Assembly (NCBI GenBank): GCA_017551675.1
Contig: JAFZLC010000057.1
Coordinates: 62,001 to 126,000 of the forward strand
Length of the DNA stretch: 64,000 nucleotides
Source: Paludibacteraceae bacterium
Lineage (GTDB): Bacteria; Bacteroidota; Bacteroidia; Bacteroidales; Paludibacteraceae
Reading direction: 5' to 3'
The notes below the pieces were generated by a model. It was not told the DNA's origin. It saw only the letters and a program-made list of their open reading frames with translations, and made no database searches. This document shows, one piece after another, positions 1 to 10,508 of this stretch (position 1 is the first letter of the stretch; each line of letters opens with the position of its first letter). Made by a program: the position numbers and the translations under genes.

Positions 1-920
1 TGAAGAATCAACTGATCATCCATGCTAACAGTATCCTTAACAAAGACTGTATCGTTGATAACTGGTTCTGGCTTCTTACCAAAGGCAAGAGTCACACCCA
101 CCTTCAAACCAGCAGAAAGAAGAGAAGCTTTGTCAACCACTTTAGAAGCATGAACACCTGAATAATTTGAATTCACGTCATACAAAGCAGCTTGGTGAGA
201 CTTTGTAAGGTCTGTAATACCATAATTGAAGTATGCACCCCAATAGAAAGCCAACTTCTCATTCAACCAGTGGTTAAGGCCTAAATCAAGGTAAGCTGAA
301 AAACCAAGTTTAGCATCTGTTGAACCAGAGTAAGGAGTATTATCATGACCAAATCCATGCTGAGGCAAATCAAAAAACTCATTATTGTATTTTTTGTAAT
401 AACCACGAGTTTCGAGATCACCATCTACTACCTCATACTTATAGATGAATGGGAAAGTTAATTTACCACCCAAGCCAAGCATAAGAGACGTTTTCTCATT
501 GAGGTCTTGTCTACCATAGAATCCCAAAGGCAATTCAGCAACGATAGCACGTTGAACCTCTTCCCAGTCGGAATAGATCATACGATATTCGTAAGCTTGG
601 TTACCATTGTAAGCATCATTTTCCAAACTAACATCCATACCATTAAGGATAGAACGAGATTGGTTATAGGATGCACCTAAACCAGTACCAATACCGAAAT
701 GGTTACCAAAGAAATGAATATAATTGACGTTGAACGTTCCTCCAGCACCTAATTTCCCTTTGGATTCTGTGTCATTTGGATTTAATTTAGGATTATGAAG
801 CATCGTATGAAGACCACCACCAGCTGTGATATTCAAATAATTGAAGTTATCGTGTGCGCTGGCTTGGACTCCAACAAGGAGTCCAATAGCAGCAGCCACA
901 ATTGATTTGAAATTATTCAT
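1..920 (-). CDS. Outer-membrane beta-barrel protein, probably OmpA-type (3' end cut by window edge)
   Basis: An open frame starts at the ATG at 918-920 and runs off the left edge, so about 306 residues are visible. The N-terminus (MNNFKSIVAAAIGLLVGVQA) is a typical signal peptide. Alternating aromatic and small residues follow, as in an 8-10 strand porin-like barrel (phrases such as FGIGTGLGASYNQ and LGLGGKLTFPF). The visible end, VINDTVFVKDTVS, resembles the linker that joins a barrel to a C-terminal OmpA peptidoglycan-binding domain, but that domain itself lies outside the window. The gene begins only 30 bp after the stop of the 3070-aa surface protein on the same strand, so the two are probably co-transcribed. 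The barrel call is good; the OmpA domain is inferred. Confidence 0.7.
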   Translation of the reverse strand, partial: MNNFKSIVAAAIGLLVGVQASAHDNFNYLNITAGGGLHTMLHNPKLNPNDTESKGKLGAGGTFNVNYIHFFGNHFGIGTGLGASYNQSRSILNGMDVSLENDAYNGNQAYEYRMIYSDWEEVQRAIVAELPLGFYGRQDLNEKTSLMLGLGGKLTFPFIYKYEVVDGDLETRGYYKKYNNEFFDLPQHGFGHDNTPYSGSTDAKLGFSAYLDLGLNHWLNEKLAFYWGAYFNYGITDLTKSHQAALYDVNSNYSGVHASKVVDKASLLSAGLKVGVTLAFGKKPEPVINDTVFVKDTVSMDDQLIL

Positions 921-950
921 TTTATTACTTAATTAACTACTTTGAATGAA

Positions 951-3900
951 TTATTGAACTAAAATCTTACAGAATGCACTCTTGCCTTCAAAAGTTACCA
1001 AAGCGATGTATTCGCCGTGAGGCAAAGAAACTAAATTCTTATATTCAACATCAGATTCTGTAAGAGCAACTCTACCAGAGACACTGAATATAGAGATCTT
1101 AGCATCTTTCAACTGTTCCTCAGTCAAGCCCTTCACTTCTAGAGTGAATTGTTCATTAGCCTTAGCTGGGTTAGGGTAAGCGATAAGAGAGAATGGAGGG
1201 AGAACATAATCGCATTGGATACCGCAAATATGTTTCTTCTTACCATCTTTCGTCTTAACAATGACAGAGTAGAATCCGTCTAAGCCACCCAATTCGCAGT
1301 AGAATTGTTTAGTTGCGCCCTTGATCTTCTCACCATTCTTATACCATTGGTAAGATTCGAATTCTTCATCTGAGTTGTCGCATACAACAACGTCATCCCA
1401 CATTCTACTAATGTATCTAGATGAAAGATTTGTAGCGAACTTGAAGTCAACAGCATTGCTAGTGCTATCCACGCCTGTCAATTGCAAAGTAGCAGTGTAA
1501 TCACCTTCTTCAACACCTTCAGGGATTGTCATGAAGATTTCGCCGTCTTCACCAATTGTACCTGTTTGAGTCTCGAATCCAGCATCTGTAGTAGCAGCAT
1601 CAAATGTGATTGTGAAGCTTGTTGGTTTACCGCTTGAAACGCTGTAGTAAACGCGAGCTACATCACCAGCGCAGAAGTTGTCTGCGAATGCATCAACAGA
1701 ATCCAAAACCAATGCATCCTCAACCCAAGTTGGGTGAGCAGTAAGATCGCTATCTGGAGCCAACTCAGGGATTACAGGATTCCATCCATCAAATGTGAAT
1801 CCATCCTTAGAAGGAACTGTGTCAACTTTGATTGAATCACCGTATACGAATGTATCTCTGAACAAGATATTGTCATCATCATCAAGAAGAGTAACAATAT
1901 GAGAGTTGATTGTATACTCAGCGATTGTAGTGAAGTTTTCACCTGGCATCTTGTTAGGAACCACAGGATTCCATCCAGAGAATGTGTAACCTTCACGTGT
2001 AGGATCTTTAATAACTGCGATCTTAGAATCGTATGACAAAGTATCTTTGAATATCTCAGTGCTATCGAAATCCAAGAATGTGATAATGAACTCAGCCTTA
2101 GTGAATACTGGAGTAATCAAAAGGTCTTCGTCAGGAACCGTAACAGGAACCTCTGGATCCCAACCAGCGAAGTCATATCCCTCTTTAGTAGGATCAGCTG
2201 GCACTACGATTGTATCACCGAAGTACAAAGAATCTTTGTAGATGATATTGTCATCGCCGTCAACAAAGATAACCTCATGTTTGTTGATCGTATATTCAGC
2301 AATTGTTGTCAAATCAGCACCTGGCATCTTATTAGGAACCTCTGGATTCCATCCAGTGAATGTGTAACCCTCACGAGTAACCTTAGGCTTAACAATGTTA
2401 GCGTTGAACATCAATGTGTCTTGAGCAACCACTGTGCTATCGTAATCCAAGAATGTGATTACGAACTCAGCCTTCGTCCATGTAGGAGTAAGGATTATAT
2501 CATAAGCAGGAACCGTAACAGGAACCTCTGGATTCCATCCATCAAATTGGTAACCCTTCTTCTCTGGATCTGCAGGAGCGATGATTGTATCACCGTATGC
2601 TAAAGAATCCTTGAAGATGATGCTGTCGCCATCTTTGAAGATAACCTCATACTTCTTAACTTGATATTGAGCGATGATTGAATCATTGTAAGCTGGCATT
2701 GTAAGAAGTGAATCAGCCCAACCTACAAAGTTGTAACCTTCACGGACTGGGTCTGCAGGGTAAACAACCTTAGCACCGAAGTCCAATGTGTCGATATCAA
2801 GAATTGAATCATTGTAATCAACGAATGAAAGAACATAAGGATTAGCTTTCCATACAGCATACGTTACAATGTTTACTGCAGGCATGTTAGTAGGAACATT
2901 CATATCCCAACCAACGAAGGAGTAACCTTCTTTCGTAGGCTCTTCAGGAAGTTCAATTACAGAATTGTAATCCAAAGAATCTTGCTTATATACAATTCCA
3001 TCCTCTTTATCTTCGAATGAAATGCTGTATGTGTTGATTTGATATTGAGCATAGAATGTATCATTCTTTGCTGGAACGGTTGCAGGAACCTCTTTATCCC
3101 ATCCCAAAGTAGTGTATCCTTCAAGTTCTGGAAGTTCAGGAGCAACTAACTCAGAACCGAACTCACGACTCTTAGTCTCAATCTTAGTGCTATCCATAGC
3201 TCTAAATGAGATGATATATGAGTTAACCTTGTATTGAGCAGTTACCTCAACGCCACCGATAGGCATTGTAGTAGGGATTGTTTTCCAACCTTTGAATGTA
3301 TAACCTTCACGCTCTGGGCCTTCGATAGCCTTAATTGTATCCTTGTAGAAGAATGTATCTACACGAACAATTGATTGGTCATAATCCTTATACGTAATTG
3401 TATATTGGTTTGGAACATACTCTGCATACGCAACAGTATCATAAGCCGGCATTGTTGCTGGGATATCGATAGACCATTTATCAAATGTATAACCCTTAAG
3501 AGATGGAATAATGTCTTCCGTAGAAAGAACAGAACCATACTTAGAAGTTACCTGTCTGATCAATGTACTGTCATAATCTCTGAAAGTGATAGTATGCAAA
3601 TCTGCATCCACCTTAGCAGTGATTGTTACGTTCTTAGCAGGCATTGTTTGAATAGAGTCTTTATCAGACCATTCTACGAAATGATAACCAACTTCAGGAA
3701 CGAAAGTAGGTCTTTCTACAGCAGCACCATATTCAACAGATTCTTTTTGGATAGTTGAATCTTTGAATTTGAATGTCAATACATATTCGTTGATAGCATA
3801 CTGAGCTGTAAGTTTTACATTCTTAGCAGGAACAGTTGCAGGAACAGTATCAGACCATCCTGTGAAAGTATAACCTTCATGTTTTGGAACTGAAGGAACT

Positions 3901-6900
3901 ACCACTGGTGTTCCATAATTCTCATGGAAGTCACTCAACAACTTGTTGTTGAATGAATCATAGAACTTAACGCTGTATTGTAAAAGTACATATTGTGCCT
4001 TAGCAATAATGTCATGAGCAGGCATTGTTGTTGGCACCTTCTCGATATAACCAACGAAGTCATATCCTTCACGTTTTGGATCTGCTGGGTATGCAATGTT
4101 GTCAGAACCAAATGGAACTGTATCAACCAACAATGTATCGCCATCGTAATCCACGAAGTATACATAGTAGTCATTGATTGAATATTGAGCAGTCAAAACA
4201 ACATTTGAATCTGGAATAGTTGCAGGAACTTCCTTATCCCATCCAATAAACTTGTGACCTTCAACAGCTGGAGCAGTTGGAGCAGTTACTACCTTACCGT
4301 AATCATCAGTGATAGAAGAGATCTCTTCATTATTGATATCCATGAATGACACAGTATATTGATTGATAGAATATTTAGCCTGACTTGTTACATTCTTAGC
4401 AGGCATTGTTGCCAAAGAGTCTGACCATCCAACGAATGTATAACCTACACGAGAAGGATCCTCTTTAGGATAAGATACCTCATCTCCGAAGATATATTCG
4501 AACTTAACAATCTCACTTCTATCGAAATCAACATAAGTTAATGTATAAGGGATTGCCTCGAATTGAGCATAGAACTCAAGTGTATCAGCTGGCATCTTAC
4601 CAGGGATTGTTGCATCCCATCCATTAAATTTATAACCTTCACGCTCTACATTAGGAACTGAGATAGCTGATTGATATTCAATCGTATCTGTATATAAGAT
4701 GCTATCCTTGTCGAAGTAGAATGTGATAGGATATGAATTGATCTCGTATTGAGCAGTCAAAACAACATCTGAATCAGGCATTGTTGCAGGAATTTCATCA
4801 TCCCAACCAGTGAAAGTATAACCTTCACGAGAAGGAACTGGAACTATTGCTGCGTATGCCACTGAATCGGAGCTGGCAGAGATAGGAGTACCATAATCCA
4901 ACGTAGTGCTCTTCAAAGTAGTATCATTGTAATCCTTGAAAGTCAACTCATGTTGATTAGGAGAATATTGATACAAACAGATTATAGTATCATGAGCTGG
5001 CATTACGAATGGGAAGACAACATTCTCGTATGAAGGGAATGTGTACCATCCATTAAAATGATAACCTGTAATAGAATCACGCTCAGGCTCAGTTACGTCT
5101 GCGTTGAATACATACGAGATTGTGTCGTAGAATATAGGCTTACCAGCATCAAAGTCTTTTGCCAAGTAAACATTGAATGTATCGATTACATAGTTAGCCT
5201 TGTATTCGATATCGTAGCATGGCATTAACACCCCAAGCAACAACGAATTAGCCATTGCAGGAGTTGTTGCATCATTATATTCAGATGTCCATCCAATAAA
5301 CGTATAACCCTCACGACTAGGAATCAAGTCAACACTAAGACTCTTATCTTCATTATCGCTCTTGTAATTATGAATCAACTCATCACCTTCTCTATTTACC
5401 AAGTATTGTGTGCCATACTGTTTACCTGCATACAATTCTGCACCGTCATAATCTATGAAAGAAATAGTAAATTGCTTAAGTTGATTGAGAAGATATACAG
5501 TAGTATCCTGATCTATATTGAATGGGAATCTCACATCTTGTCCATTCTCCACTTGATCACTCCAATTCAAATATTCATAACATTCATCTTCTGAAAATTC
5601 AGCAGCAGAAACTTCTGAACCATACTCATAAGATGCAACCGTACTCTCTCCTGTAGCAAGATTTACAGACGTTACATTGTAAGAGTTTATAGAGAACTGA
5701 GCCATAATTGTTACATCATGAGCAGGCATTGCATCTAATGAATCAGACCATCCTGTGAATGTATATCCCTTTTTGTATGCAGAATCAGGGTAAATACAAC
5801 CCTCTCTTCCACAGAACCTAGTTTGATATGATACTGAATCATAGACATCAATAGTATCATTTACATCACGAAGGAATGTCAACTTATAGTAATTTATATT
5901 ATATATTGAATAGAAATCAACATTTTGAGAGTGTAACTGGTATGGGAAAGTAACAGGATTATCATTAGCCAACTCCCATTCACCTGAGAACGTATATCCT
6001 TCATGTTCTGGGACATCTTTTGTATATTCAAGAACCCTTGCACTAGTATTATAGTACATAGAATCCAAAACATCATAAGTTTGTCCATCTATGAATCTAA
6101 CTTTTACTTTTTCTCCATTATATTGAGCTACATACGTTACATTACTAGCAGGAACCGTTGTGTCTGCATTAAATGCTGGACTCCACAAATTCAAGAATTC
6201 CTCTTCGTGCCAAGATTCAACTGTTGAAGGAACTTTAATCTTGCTACCGAACTCTAACGTATCAGAGTACTTGTGTCCGTCAGATACGATTACTTCACCA
6301 TCACCATCAACAAACTTAATGATATATGAATTGATCTTATAAGTTGCATTATAAGTCATATCAGAAGCAGGCATAGTAACAGCAGAAGTGAGTCTAGAAC
6401 CATCTTCATCTACCCAAGCAACGAAAGAATAACCTGTCTTCTTAGGATCTTGAGGAGCAACAACTGGATTACCATATTCAACCTTAGTTTGCTTGATGAT
6501 AGTATCTACTGACAACTCATCTTTAAATGTCAACGTATAAGAATTAACTTTCCATTGTGCCTCAGTAGTCACATCGTGAGCTGGCATTACAGAAGTTGAA
6601 TCAGACCAGCCTATGAATGTGTAACCTTCTTTTTCTGGTGCTGAAGGAAGTTCGATATCTTCATTGTATTCATACTCTACTGTTTCATCTTCTTCTCCGT
6701 TATTTCTGATAACAGTATACTTATATGAATTAACCTCCCATTGTGCAATAAAGACTAAATTTTCATCACGAACTTCCGCATCAGTAATCTCTGGATTCCA
6801 TCCCATGAAGGTATGTCCTACACTATCTGGGTCTGCTGGAATTTCAAAAATTGAACCATAATCATAATCCATAGAAGAGATAACCTCGTTTTCATTCTTC

Positions 6901-9900
6901 ATGAATGTCACTTTGTACTGATTGATCTCCCATAGTGCTTCAGTAGTCACATTGCGAGCTGGCATTACAGCAGTTGAATCGGACCATCCTAAGAATGTAT
7001 AACCTTCTTGTTCTGGTGTTGATGGAAGTGTGATTTCATCCCCATAGTTATAAGGCGTTGTTTCATCATCTTCTCCATTATTCTTAATAACAGTATAGTT
7101 ATATGTGTTAACCTGCCATTGTGCTTTAGTAGTCACATCGTGATCTGGCATTACAGAAGTTGAATCAGACCATTCTAAGAATGTATAACCTTCTTTTTCT
7201 GGTGTTGATGGAAGTGTAATTGTTGTACCATAAGGATAGGATATTGTATCATTTTTCTCTCCATTATCCTTAATAACAATATAATCATATGAATTGACAC
7301 TCCATTGAGCAACAAACTCTAGATCTTGATCAGGAACAAGATAACTAGTAATTTCCGGATCCCATCCTGCGAAAGTATGTCCTACACTATCAGGATCGTC
7401 AGGGACATTGAATTCAGAACCATATTCATAAAATTCTGAAGAAATGATTTCATTTTCATTCTTCTTGAATGTTACTTCATGAATGTTAATAGACCACAGT
7501 GCAATGAAATCAATGTTTTCTGCTGGCATTGTAGTCGGAATCTCTTTATCCCAACCATCGAATGTATGTCCCGTTTTTTCAGGCTTAACGATTCCTGTTG
7601 CATCGATAGGAGCACCAAAATCATCTGTAATTACATCAATAGGCTCTTCAGTATCAGGATCAGCCCAGAAACTCAAACTATACGTATTGATGCTACAATT
7701 AGCTACTAACGTAACATTTTCAGCTGGCATATTGAATGGGAAGCTAACTTGTTGTCCGTTGTTTAACCAACCATCACAAGTATAACCCTCTTTGTCGATA
7801 GAATAATCTTCTACACTCTCACCATATTGAACATCATATTCAGTAAGAGTTGTACCGTCAATGTCTTTAAATGTAATATGATATGTATTAACCGTATAAA
7901 CAGCTGCTACGAATGTATCACGAGCAGGCATTGTTTGGAATGTTGAAGACCAATTCTTGAAAGTATAACCTTCACGAGCAGGAGCTTCTCTTCCAGGCAA
8001 CATGTTTACAGCCTCACCGAAAGCATATTTTTGAGTAGTAATGACAGTCGTAGAATCGAATGTCTTGTAAGTCAAAATAAATGTATCAGGAGTAAACACT
8101 GCGTATGCAGTAGTATCCTTAGCTGGCATATTGAATGGGAAAGATATCTCCTCTCCATTTCTTAATGCATCAAACCAACCATTGAATACATATCCCTCTT
8201 TTACATTAGGATTTGCTGGAGTAGCAACGCTCTCACCAAACTTATATTTCGTCTTTGTTTGATTACCCTCTACAACAGTAATGAAATCAAATGGATTAGC
8301 AATTGTATCATATACTGCATAGTAAGTAGCTTCACCACTTACAGGAGCAACTTGAGGATTCCATCCCTTGAATTCATAAGTATATTCTGGTGTTTCAATA
8401 TCCTCCGCCTTATCACATGCTGGTGTATCACCAAATGCATACGTTTCTTGGCAAAGCAATGTATTGTCAGTATTATAGAAAGAGACTAAGAAAGAATCCT
8501 TTGCAAAGAATGCTTTAAGAGAGATATTACCCCCTACGACTGTATCAATTGTCTTATTAGTAAGAGCTGAATTATTATTCCAATTTATAAAGTGACAATT
8601 TTCTGCAGGAGTTGCTGTGAAAGTTAGCAAGTCACCACAAGAAGCCTTGTTACCATTAGAAATTGAATTACCATTAGCATCTACAATTGAAACTGTACCC
8701 AAAGAACCATTAGCAGGATCTGTTAGTCCATTGATGATAAACTGATCTTTCGTGAAGATGGCTGTATAAGTCAACTTAGCCGTGTCAACCACAACTGTAC
8801 GTGGATTATCTGTAATATCATCATCCCATCTCAAGAAATGATAACAATCTTTCTTAGCTGTGGCAGAAATCTGCACCTCAGCTTCAAAATCATATCGTCC
8901 ACTACCTGTAGTAGTAGCAATAGCTGGATCCTCTGCCTTTACATTTAAGTAATATTCATTATTTGAGAAATAAGCAGTATAGGTTTCATCAGCTGTACAT
9001 GTAAATGTATATGTTGATTCACCTATCTCATTTCCTTTAGAATCCTTCCAATATAAGAAGTGATAACCACCGTATGGAGTTGCCACAATAGTAGCCGTAT
9101 TATCACCACAAGTAACACCACGAACTGTCACCTGAGCAGTTCCCTTACCGACAGAGTTTGTAGCAACAACTGCCTCAATAGTATATTCATTTACAAAGGC
9201 TTGAATGTTTTTTACATTGATTCCTGTTTGTTCTCCATATTCTGTAATACGGGTTTCCAAATTCTCATCAGGATCACAAGGAACATAAATCAACATAGTT
9301 CCATCATGATTGGTTGATTGTCCAATACCAATCTCAAATTCTGGAGCATAAGTAGAATTAAACCAAATTTTCTCCAATGTAGGAATACCATCAAAGGCAG
9401 CATATTGTACATCTGTCAAAGTGGTAGGCAACACAATAGATTTCAAATATTGCTGTTGATACAAAGCATCGGTAGCGATTTTGGTCACTCCCTCAGGAAT
9501 TACAATTTCATCAATCAGTAAGTGCTGTGGAATCTTTACCAAAGTCTTCATATCCTTTGTGTAAAGCACACCATATTTGTCAACTACGAAACATTGATTG
9601 TCAGGATCAACCGTAATTACTCTTATTGAATCCAACGTTGATCTGGAACCATTAGTAGCATAACGATCATTGTAATAGTTACTACTATATGTACCTGTCA
9701 ACCAACGATCTCCCAATGTACAAACATTAGGACCTAAATGAATGGAATCCAACTTTGGACACGCACGAAATGCTTCGTAACTAATTACTTCCAAAGAATT
9801 TGGCAAAGAAACAGATGTCAAATTTGGCAGTCCAGCAAAGAATGCTGCACCAATTTCAACTACACCCTCTTCTACAACTACAGTTTTGATGTAATCAACG

Positions 9901-10163
9901 TAGTTTCTACCACGCAATGGACTACTCTCGGTATAGTCTCCATTTCTTCGACTACTTCCATCACTCGGATAATACCAAGTGTGGTGATAATTCGATGTTT
10001 TACCATCTCCCTCCTTTGAGAGAGTTAAGACACCAGTGTCGGTATCCAAGGTCCACCTGGTACCTCCATTTTTGTTAGAATACACCGCCGCTAAAGCTTG
10101 GCCTATCGGCAGCATCAAAAGCACCCAGACCAGCCAGGTCACCTTTCTAATTTTACTTCTCAT
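951..10163 (-). CDS. Giant LRR / InlB B-repeat surface protein with T9SS sorting domain (3070 aa)
   Basis: Signal peptide at residues 1-26 (hydrophobic core VLLMLPIGQALA). Residues about 85-275 form BspA-type leucine-rich repeats (EIGAAFFAGLPNLTSVSLP, then KIATDALYQQQYLKSIVLP). Three divergent repeats follow (YHFLYWKD, YHFLRWDD, CHFINWNN), then about 34 InlB B / Listeria-Bacteroides repeats of about 66 residues with the core GYTFxGWxxxxPxxMPAxD...YGxxVxxPxxPxREG, to about residue 2813. A cysteine-containing module comes next, and the last ~85 residues (YPNPAKANEQF ... GEYIALVTFEGK) match a T9SS type A sorting domain. It is therefore expected to cross the outer membrane by the type IX system and be anchored or released at the surface. 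InlB and BspA repeats in this class often serve adhesion; the ligand here is unknown. The many overlapping ORFs in other frames come from the repeats. Confidence 0.93.
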   Translation of the reverse strand: MRSKIRKVTWLVWVLLMLPIGQALAAVYSNKNGGTRWTLDTDTGVLTLSKEGDGKTSNYHHTWYYPSDGSSRRNGDYTESSPLRGRNYVDYIKTVVVEEGVVEIGAAFFAGLPNLTSVSLPNSLEVISYEAFRACPKLDSIHLGPNVCTLGDRWLTGTYSSNYYNDRYATNGSRSTLDSIRVITVDPDNQCFVVDKYGVLYTKDMKTLVKIPQHLLIDEIVIPEGVTKIATDALYQQQYLKSIVLPTTLTDVQYAAFDGIPTLEKIWFNSTYAPEFEIGIGQSTNHDGTMLIYVPCDPDENLETRITEYGEQTGINVKNIQAFVNEYTIEAVVATNSVGKGTAQVTVRGVTCGDNTATIVATPYGGYHFLYWKDSKGNEIGESTYTFTCTADETYTAYFSNNEYYLNVKAEDPAIATTTGSGRYDFEAEVQISATAKKDCYHFLRWDDDITDNPRTVVVDTAKLTYTAIFTKDQFIINGLTDPANGSLGTVSIVDANGNSISNGNKASCGDLLTFTATPAENCHFINWNNNSALTNKTIDTVVGGNISLKAFFAKDSFLVSFYNTDNTLLCQETYAFGDTPACDKAEDIETPEYTYEFKGWNPQVAPVSGEATYYAVYDTIANPFDFITVVEGNQTKTKYKFGESVATPANPNVKEGYVFNGWFDALRNGEEISFPFNMPAKDTTAYAVFTPDTFILTYKTFDSTTVITTQKYAFGEAVNMLPGREAPAREGYTFKNWSSTFQTMPARDTFVAAVYTVNTYHITFKDIDGTTLTEYDVQYGESVEDYSIDKEGYTCDGWLNNGQQVSFPFNMPAENVTLVANCSINTYSLSFWADPDTEEPIDVITDDFGAPIDATGIVKPEKTGHTFDGWDKEIPTTMPAENIDFIALWSINIHEVTFKKNENEIISSEFYEYGSEFNVPDDPDSVGHTFAGWDPEITSYLVPDQDLEFVAQWSVNSYDYIVIKDNGEKNDTISYPYGTTITLPSTPEKEGYTFLEWSDSTSVMPDHDVTTKAQWQVNTYNYTVIKNNGEDDETTPYNYGDEITLPSTPEQEGYTFLGWSDSTAVMPARNVTTEALWEINQYKVTFMKNENEVISSMDYDYGSIFEIPADPDSVGHTFMGWNPEITDAEVRDENLVFIAQWEVNSYKYTVIRNNGEEDETVEYEYNEDIELPSAPEKEGYTFIGWSDSTSVMPAHDVTTEAQWKVNSYTLTFKDELSVDTIIKQTKVEYGNPVVAPQDPKKTGYSFVAWVDEDGSRLTSAVTMPASDMTYNATYKINSYIIKFVDGDGEVIVSDGHKYSDTLEFGSKIKVPSTVESWHEEEFLNLWSPAFNADTTVPASNVTYVAQYNGEKVKVRFIDGQTYDVLDSMYYNTSARVLEYTKDVPEHEGYTFSGEWELANDNPVTFPYQLHSQNVDFYSIYNINYYKLTFLRDVNDTIDVYDSVSYQTRFCGREGCIYPDSAYKKGYTFTGWSDSLDAMPAHDVTIMAQFSINSYNVTSVNLATGESTVASYEYGSEVSAAEFSEDECYEYLNWSDQVENGQDVRFPFNIDQDTTVYLLNQLKQFTISFIDYDGAELYAGKQYGTQYLVNREGDELIHNYKSDNEDKSLSVDLIPSREGYTFIGWTSEYNDATTPAMANSLLLGVLMPCYDIEYKANYVIDTFNVYLAKDFDAGKPIFYDTISYVFNADVTEPERDSITGYHFNGWYTFPSYENVVFPFVMPAHDTIICLYQYSPNQHELTFKDYNDTTLKSTTLDYGTPISASSDSVAYAAIVPVPSREGYTFTGWDDEIPATMPDSDVVLTAQYEINSYPITFYFDKDSILYTDTIEYQSAISVPNVEREGYKFNGWDATIPGKMPADTLEFYAQFEAIPYTLTYVDFDRSEIVKFEYIFGDEVSYPKEDPSRVGYTFVGWSDSLATMPAKNVTSQAKYSINQYTVSFMDINNEEISSITDDYGKVVTAPTAPAVEGHKFIGWDKEVPATIPDSNVVLTAQYSINDYYVYFVDYDGDTLLVDTVPFGSDNIAYPADPKREGYDFVGYIEKVPTTMPAHDIIAKAQYVLLQYSVKFYDSFNNKLLSDFHENYGTPVVVPSVPKHEGYTFTGWSDTVPATVPAKNVKLTAQYAINEYVLTFKFKDSTIQKESVEYGAAVERPTFVPEVGYHFVEWSDKDSIQTMPAKNVTITAKVDADLHTITFRDYDSTLIRQVTSKYGSVLSTEDIIPSLKGYTFDKWSIDIPATMPAYDTVAYAEYVPNQYTITYKDYDQSIVRVDTFFYKDTIKAIEGPEREGYTFKGWKTIPTTMPIGGVEVTAQYKVNSYIISFRAMDSTKIETKSREFGSELVAPELPELEGYTTLGWDKEVPATVPAKNDTFYAQYQINTYSISFEDKEDGIVYKQDSLDYNSVIELPEEPTKEGYSFVGWDMNVPTNMPAVNIVTYAVWKANPYVLSFVDYNDSILDIDTLDFGAKVVYPADPVREGYNFVGWADSLLTMPAYNDSIIAQYQVKKYEVIFKDGDSIIFKDSLAYGDTIIAPADPEKKGYQFDGWNPEVPVTVPAYDIILTPTWTKAEFVITFLDYDSTVVAQDTLMFNANIVKPKVTREGYTFTGWNPEVPNKMPGADLTTIAEYTINKHEVIFVDGDDNIIYKDSLYFGDTIVVPADPTKEGYDFAGWDPEVPVTVPDEDLLITPVFTKAEFIITFLDFDSTEIFKDTLSYDSKIAVIKDPTREGYTFSGWNPVVPNKMPGENFTTIAEYTINSHIVTLLDDDDNILFRDTFVYGDSIKVDTVPSKDGFTFDGWNPVIPELAPDSDLTAHPTWVEDALVLDSVDAFADNFCAGDVARVYYSVSSGKPTSFTITFDAATTDAGFETQTGTIGEDGEIFMTIPEGVEEGDYTATLQLTGVDSTSNAVDFKFATNLSSRYISRMWDDVVVCDNSDEEFESYQWYKNGEKIKGATKQFYCELGGLDGFYSVIVKTKDGKKKHICGIQCDYVLPPFSLIAYPNPAKANEQFTLEVKGLTEEQLKDAKISIFSVSGRVALTESDVEYKNLVSLPHGEYIALVTFEGKSAFCKILVQ
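1725..8500 (-). repeat. Array of ~34 InlB B-type repeats inside the giant surface gene
   Basis: Each unit is about 66 codons. I counted 34 occurrences of the aromatic core (GYTFTGW, GHTFAGW, GYNFVGW and variants) between residues ~555 and ~2813. Units differ clearly in sequence, so this is an old, diverged array. The closest pairs I noticed are neighbours or near-neighbours, for example the units with GWSDSTSVMP and GWSDSTAVMP near 6580-7210, and the alternating pair near 1900-2600. That suggests some more recent duplication of one- and two-unit blocks. Confidence 0.85.
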
Positions 10164-10229
10164 TTTTTTTGTTAATATTTAATGTTTAATTTCATTACGT
10201 GGTTTGTTTTACTTTTTTTCTCACCATAC

Positions 10230-10237
10230 CAAAGTTA
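10230..10237 (-). promoter_or_regulatory. Putative -7 promoter box for the giant surface gene
   Basis: Reads TAACTTTG on the minus strand, a full match to the Bacteroidota element TAnnTTTG. It lies about 67 bp upstream of the ATG at 10163. No good -33 TTTG is visible at the usual spacing. Confidence 0.45.
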
Positions 10238-10484
10238 TAATCAACAACTTACGGATCACCCGATTTACCCCTGCTGTTCAACATACCATTGAAAGCAAAA
10301 ATATCGAAAATTCGGCGCAAAATTAATATTTTTTTTACAACATTTAACAAAATACTCAAATAAAAAAACGACAATTTGCATTTATTGCCTAATATCAATA
10401 TATCTATGCTATTGGACAGAGTATGATAATTGCATCACATCCCGTAAATCCGAAAAGAGTGACGCTCAATTGGTAAAAAAAAAG

Positions 10485-10492
10485 TATTTTTG
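10485..10492 (+). promoter_or_regulatory. Putative -7 promoter box for the glycosyltransferase operon
   Basis: Reads TATTTTTG, matching TAnnTTTG, 16 bp before the ATG at 10509. It decides the start: the in-frame TTG at 10470 would lie upstream of the predicted transcription start. Confidence 0.5.
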
Positions 10493-10508
10493 CATCAAAA
10501 TAAATAAT

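Larger units (their letters stand above)
10164..10508. other. Divergent intergenic region between the giant surface gene and the glycosyltransferase
   Basis: 345 bp, very AT-rich. It holds a -7 type promoter on each strand, annotated separately. I see no ORF and no convincing hairpin in it. Confidence 0.6.

Noticed and set aside
1772-9521. Many 60-130 codon ORFs on both strands across the giant InlB-repeat gene
   Set aside because: They recur with the repeat unit, have skewed composition and lie wholly inside the 3070-aa frame; they are shadows of it.
951-10163. The repeat array as a CRISPR or other DNA-level repeat structure
   Set aside because: The units are coding, about 200 bp long, strongly diverged at DNA level and have no spacers.
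10470-10508. TTG start giving the glycosyltransferase 13 extra residues
   Set aside because: A full-match -7 promoter box lies at 10485-10492, so this start would precede the transcript, and the extra residues do not look like a GT2 N-terminus.
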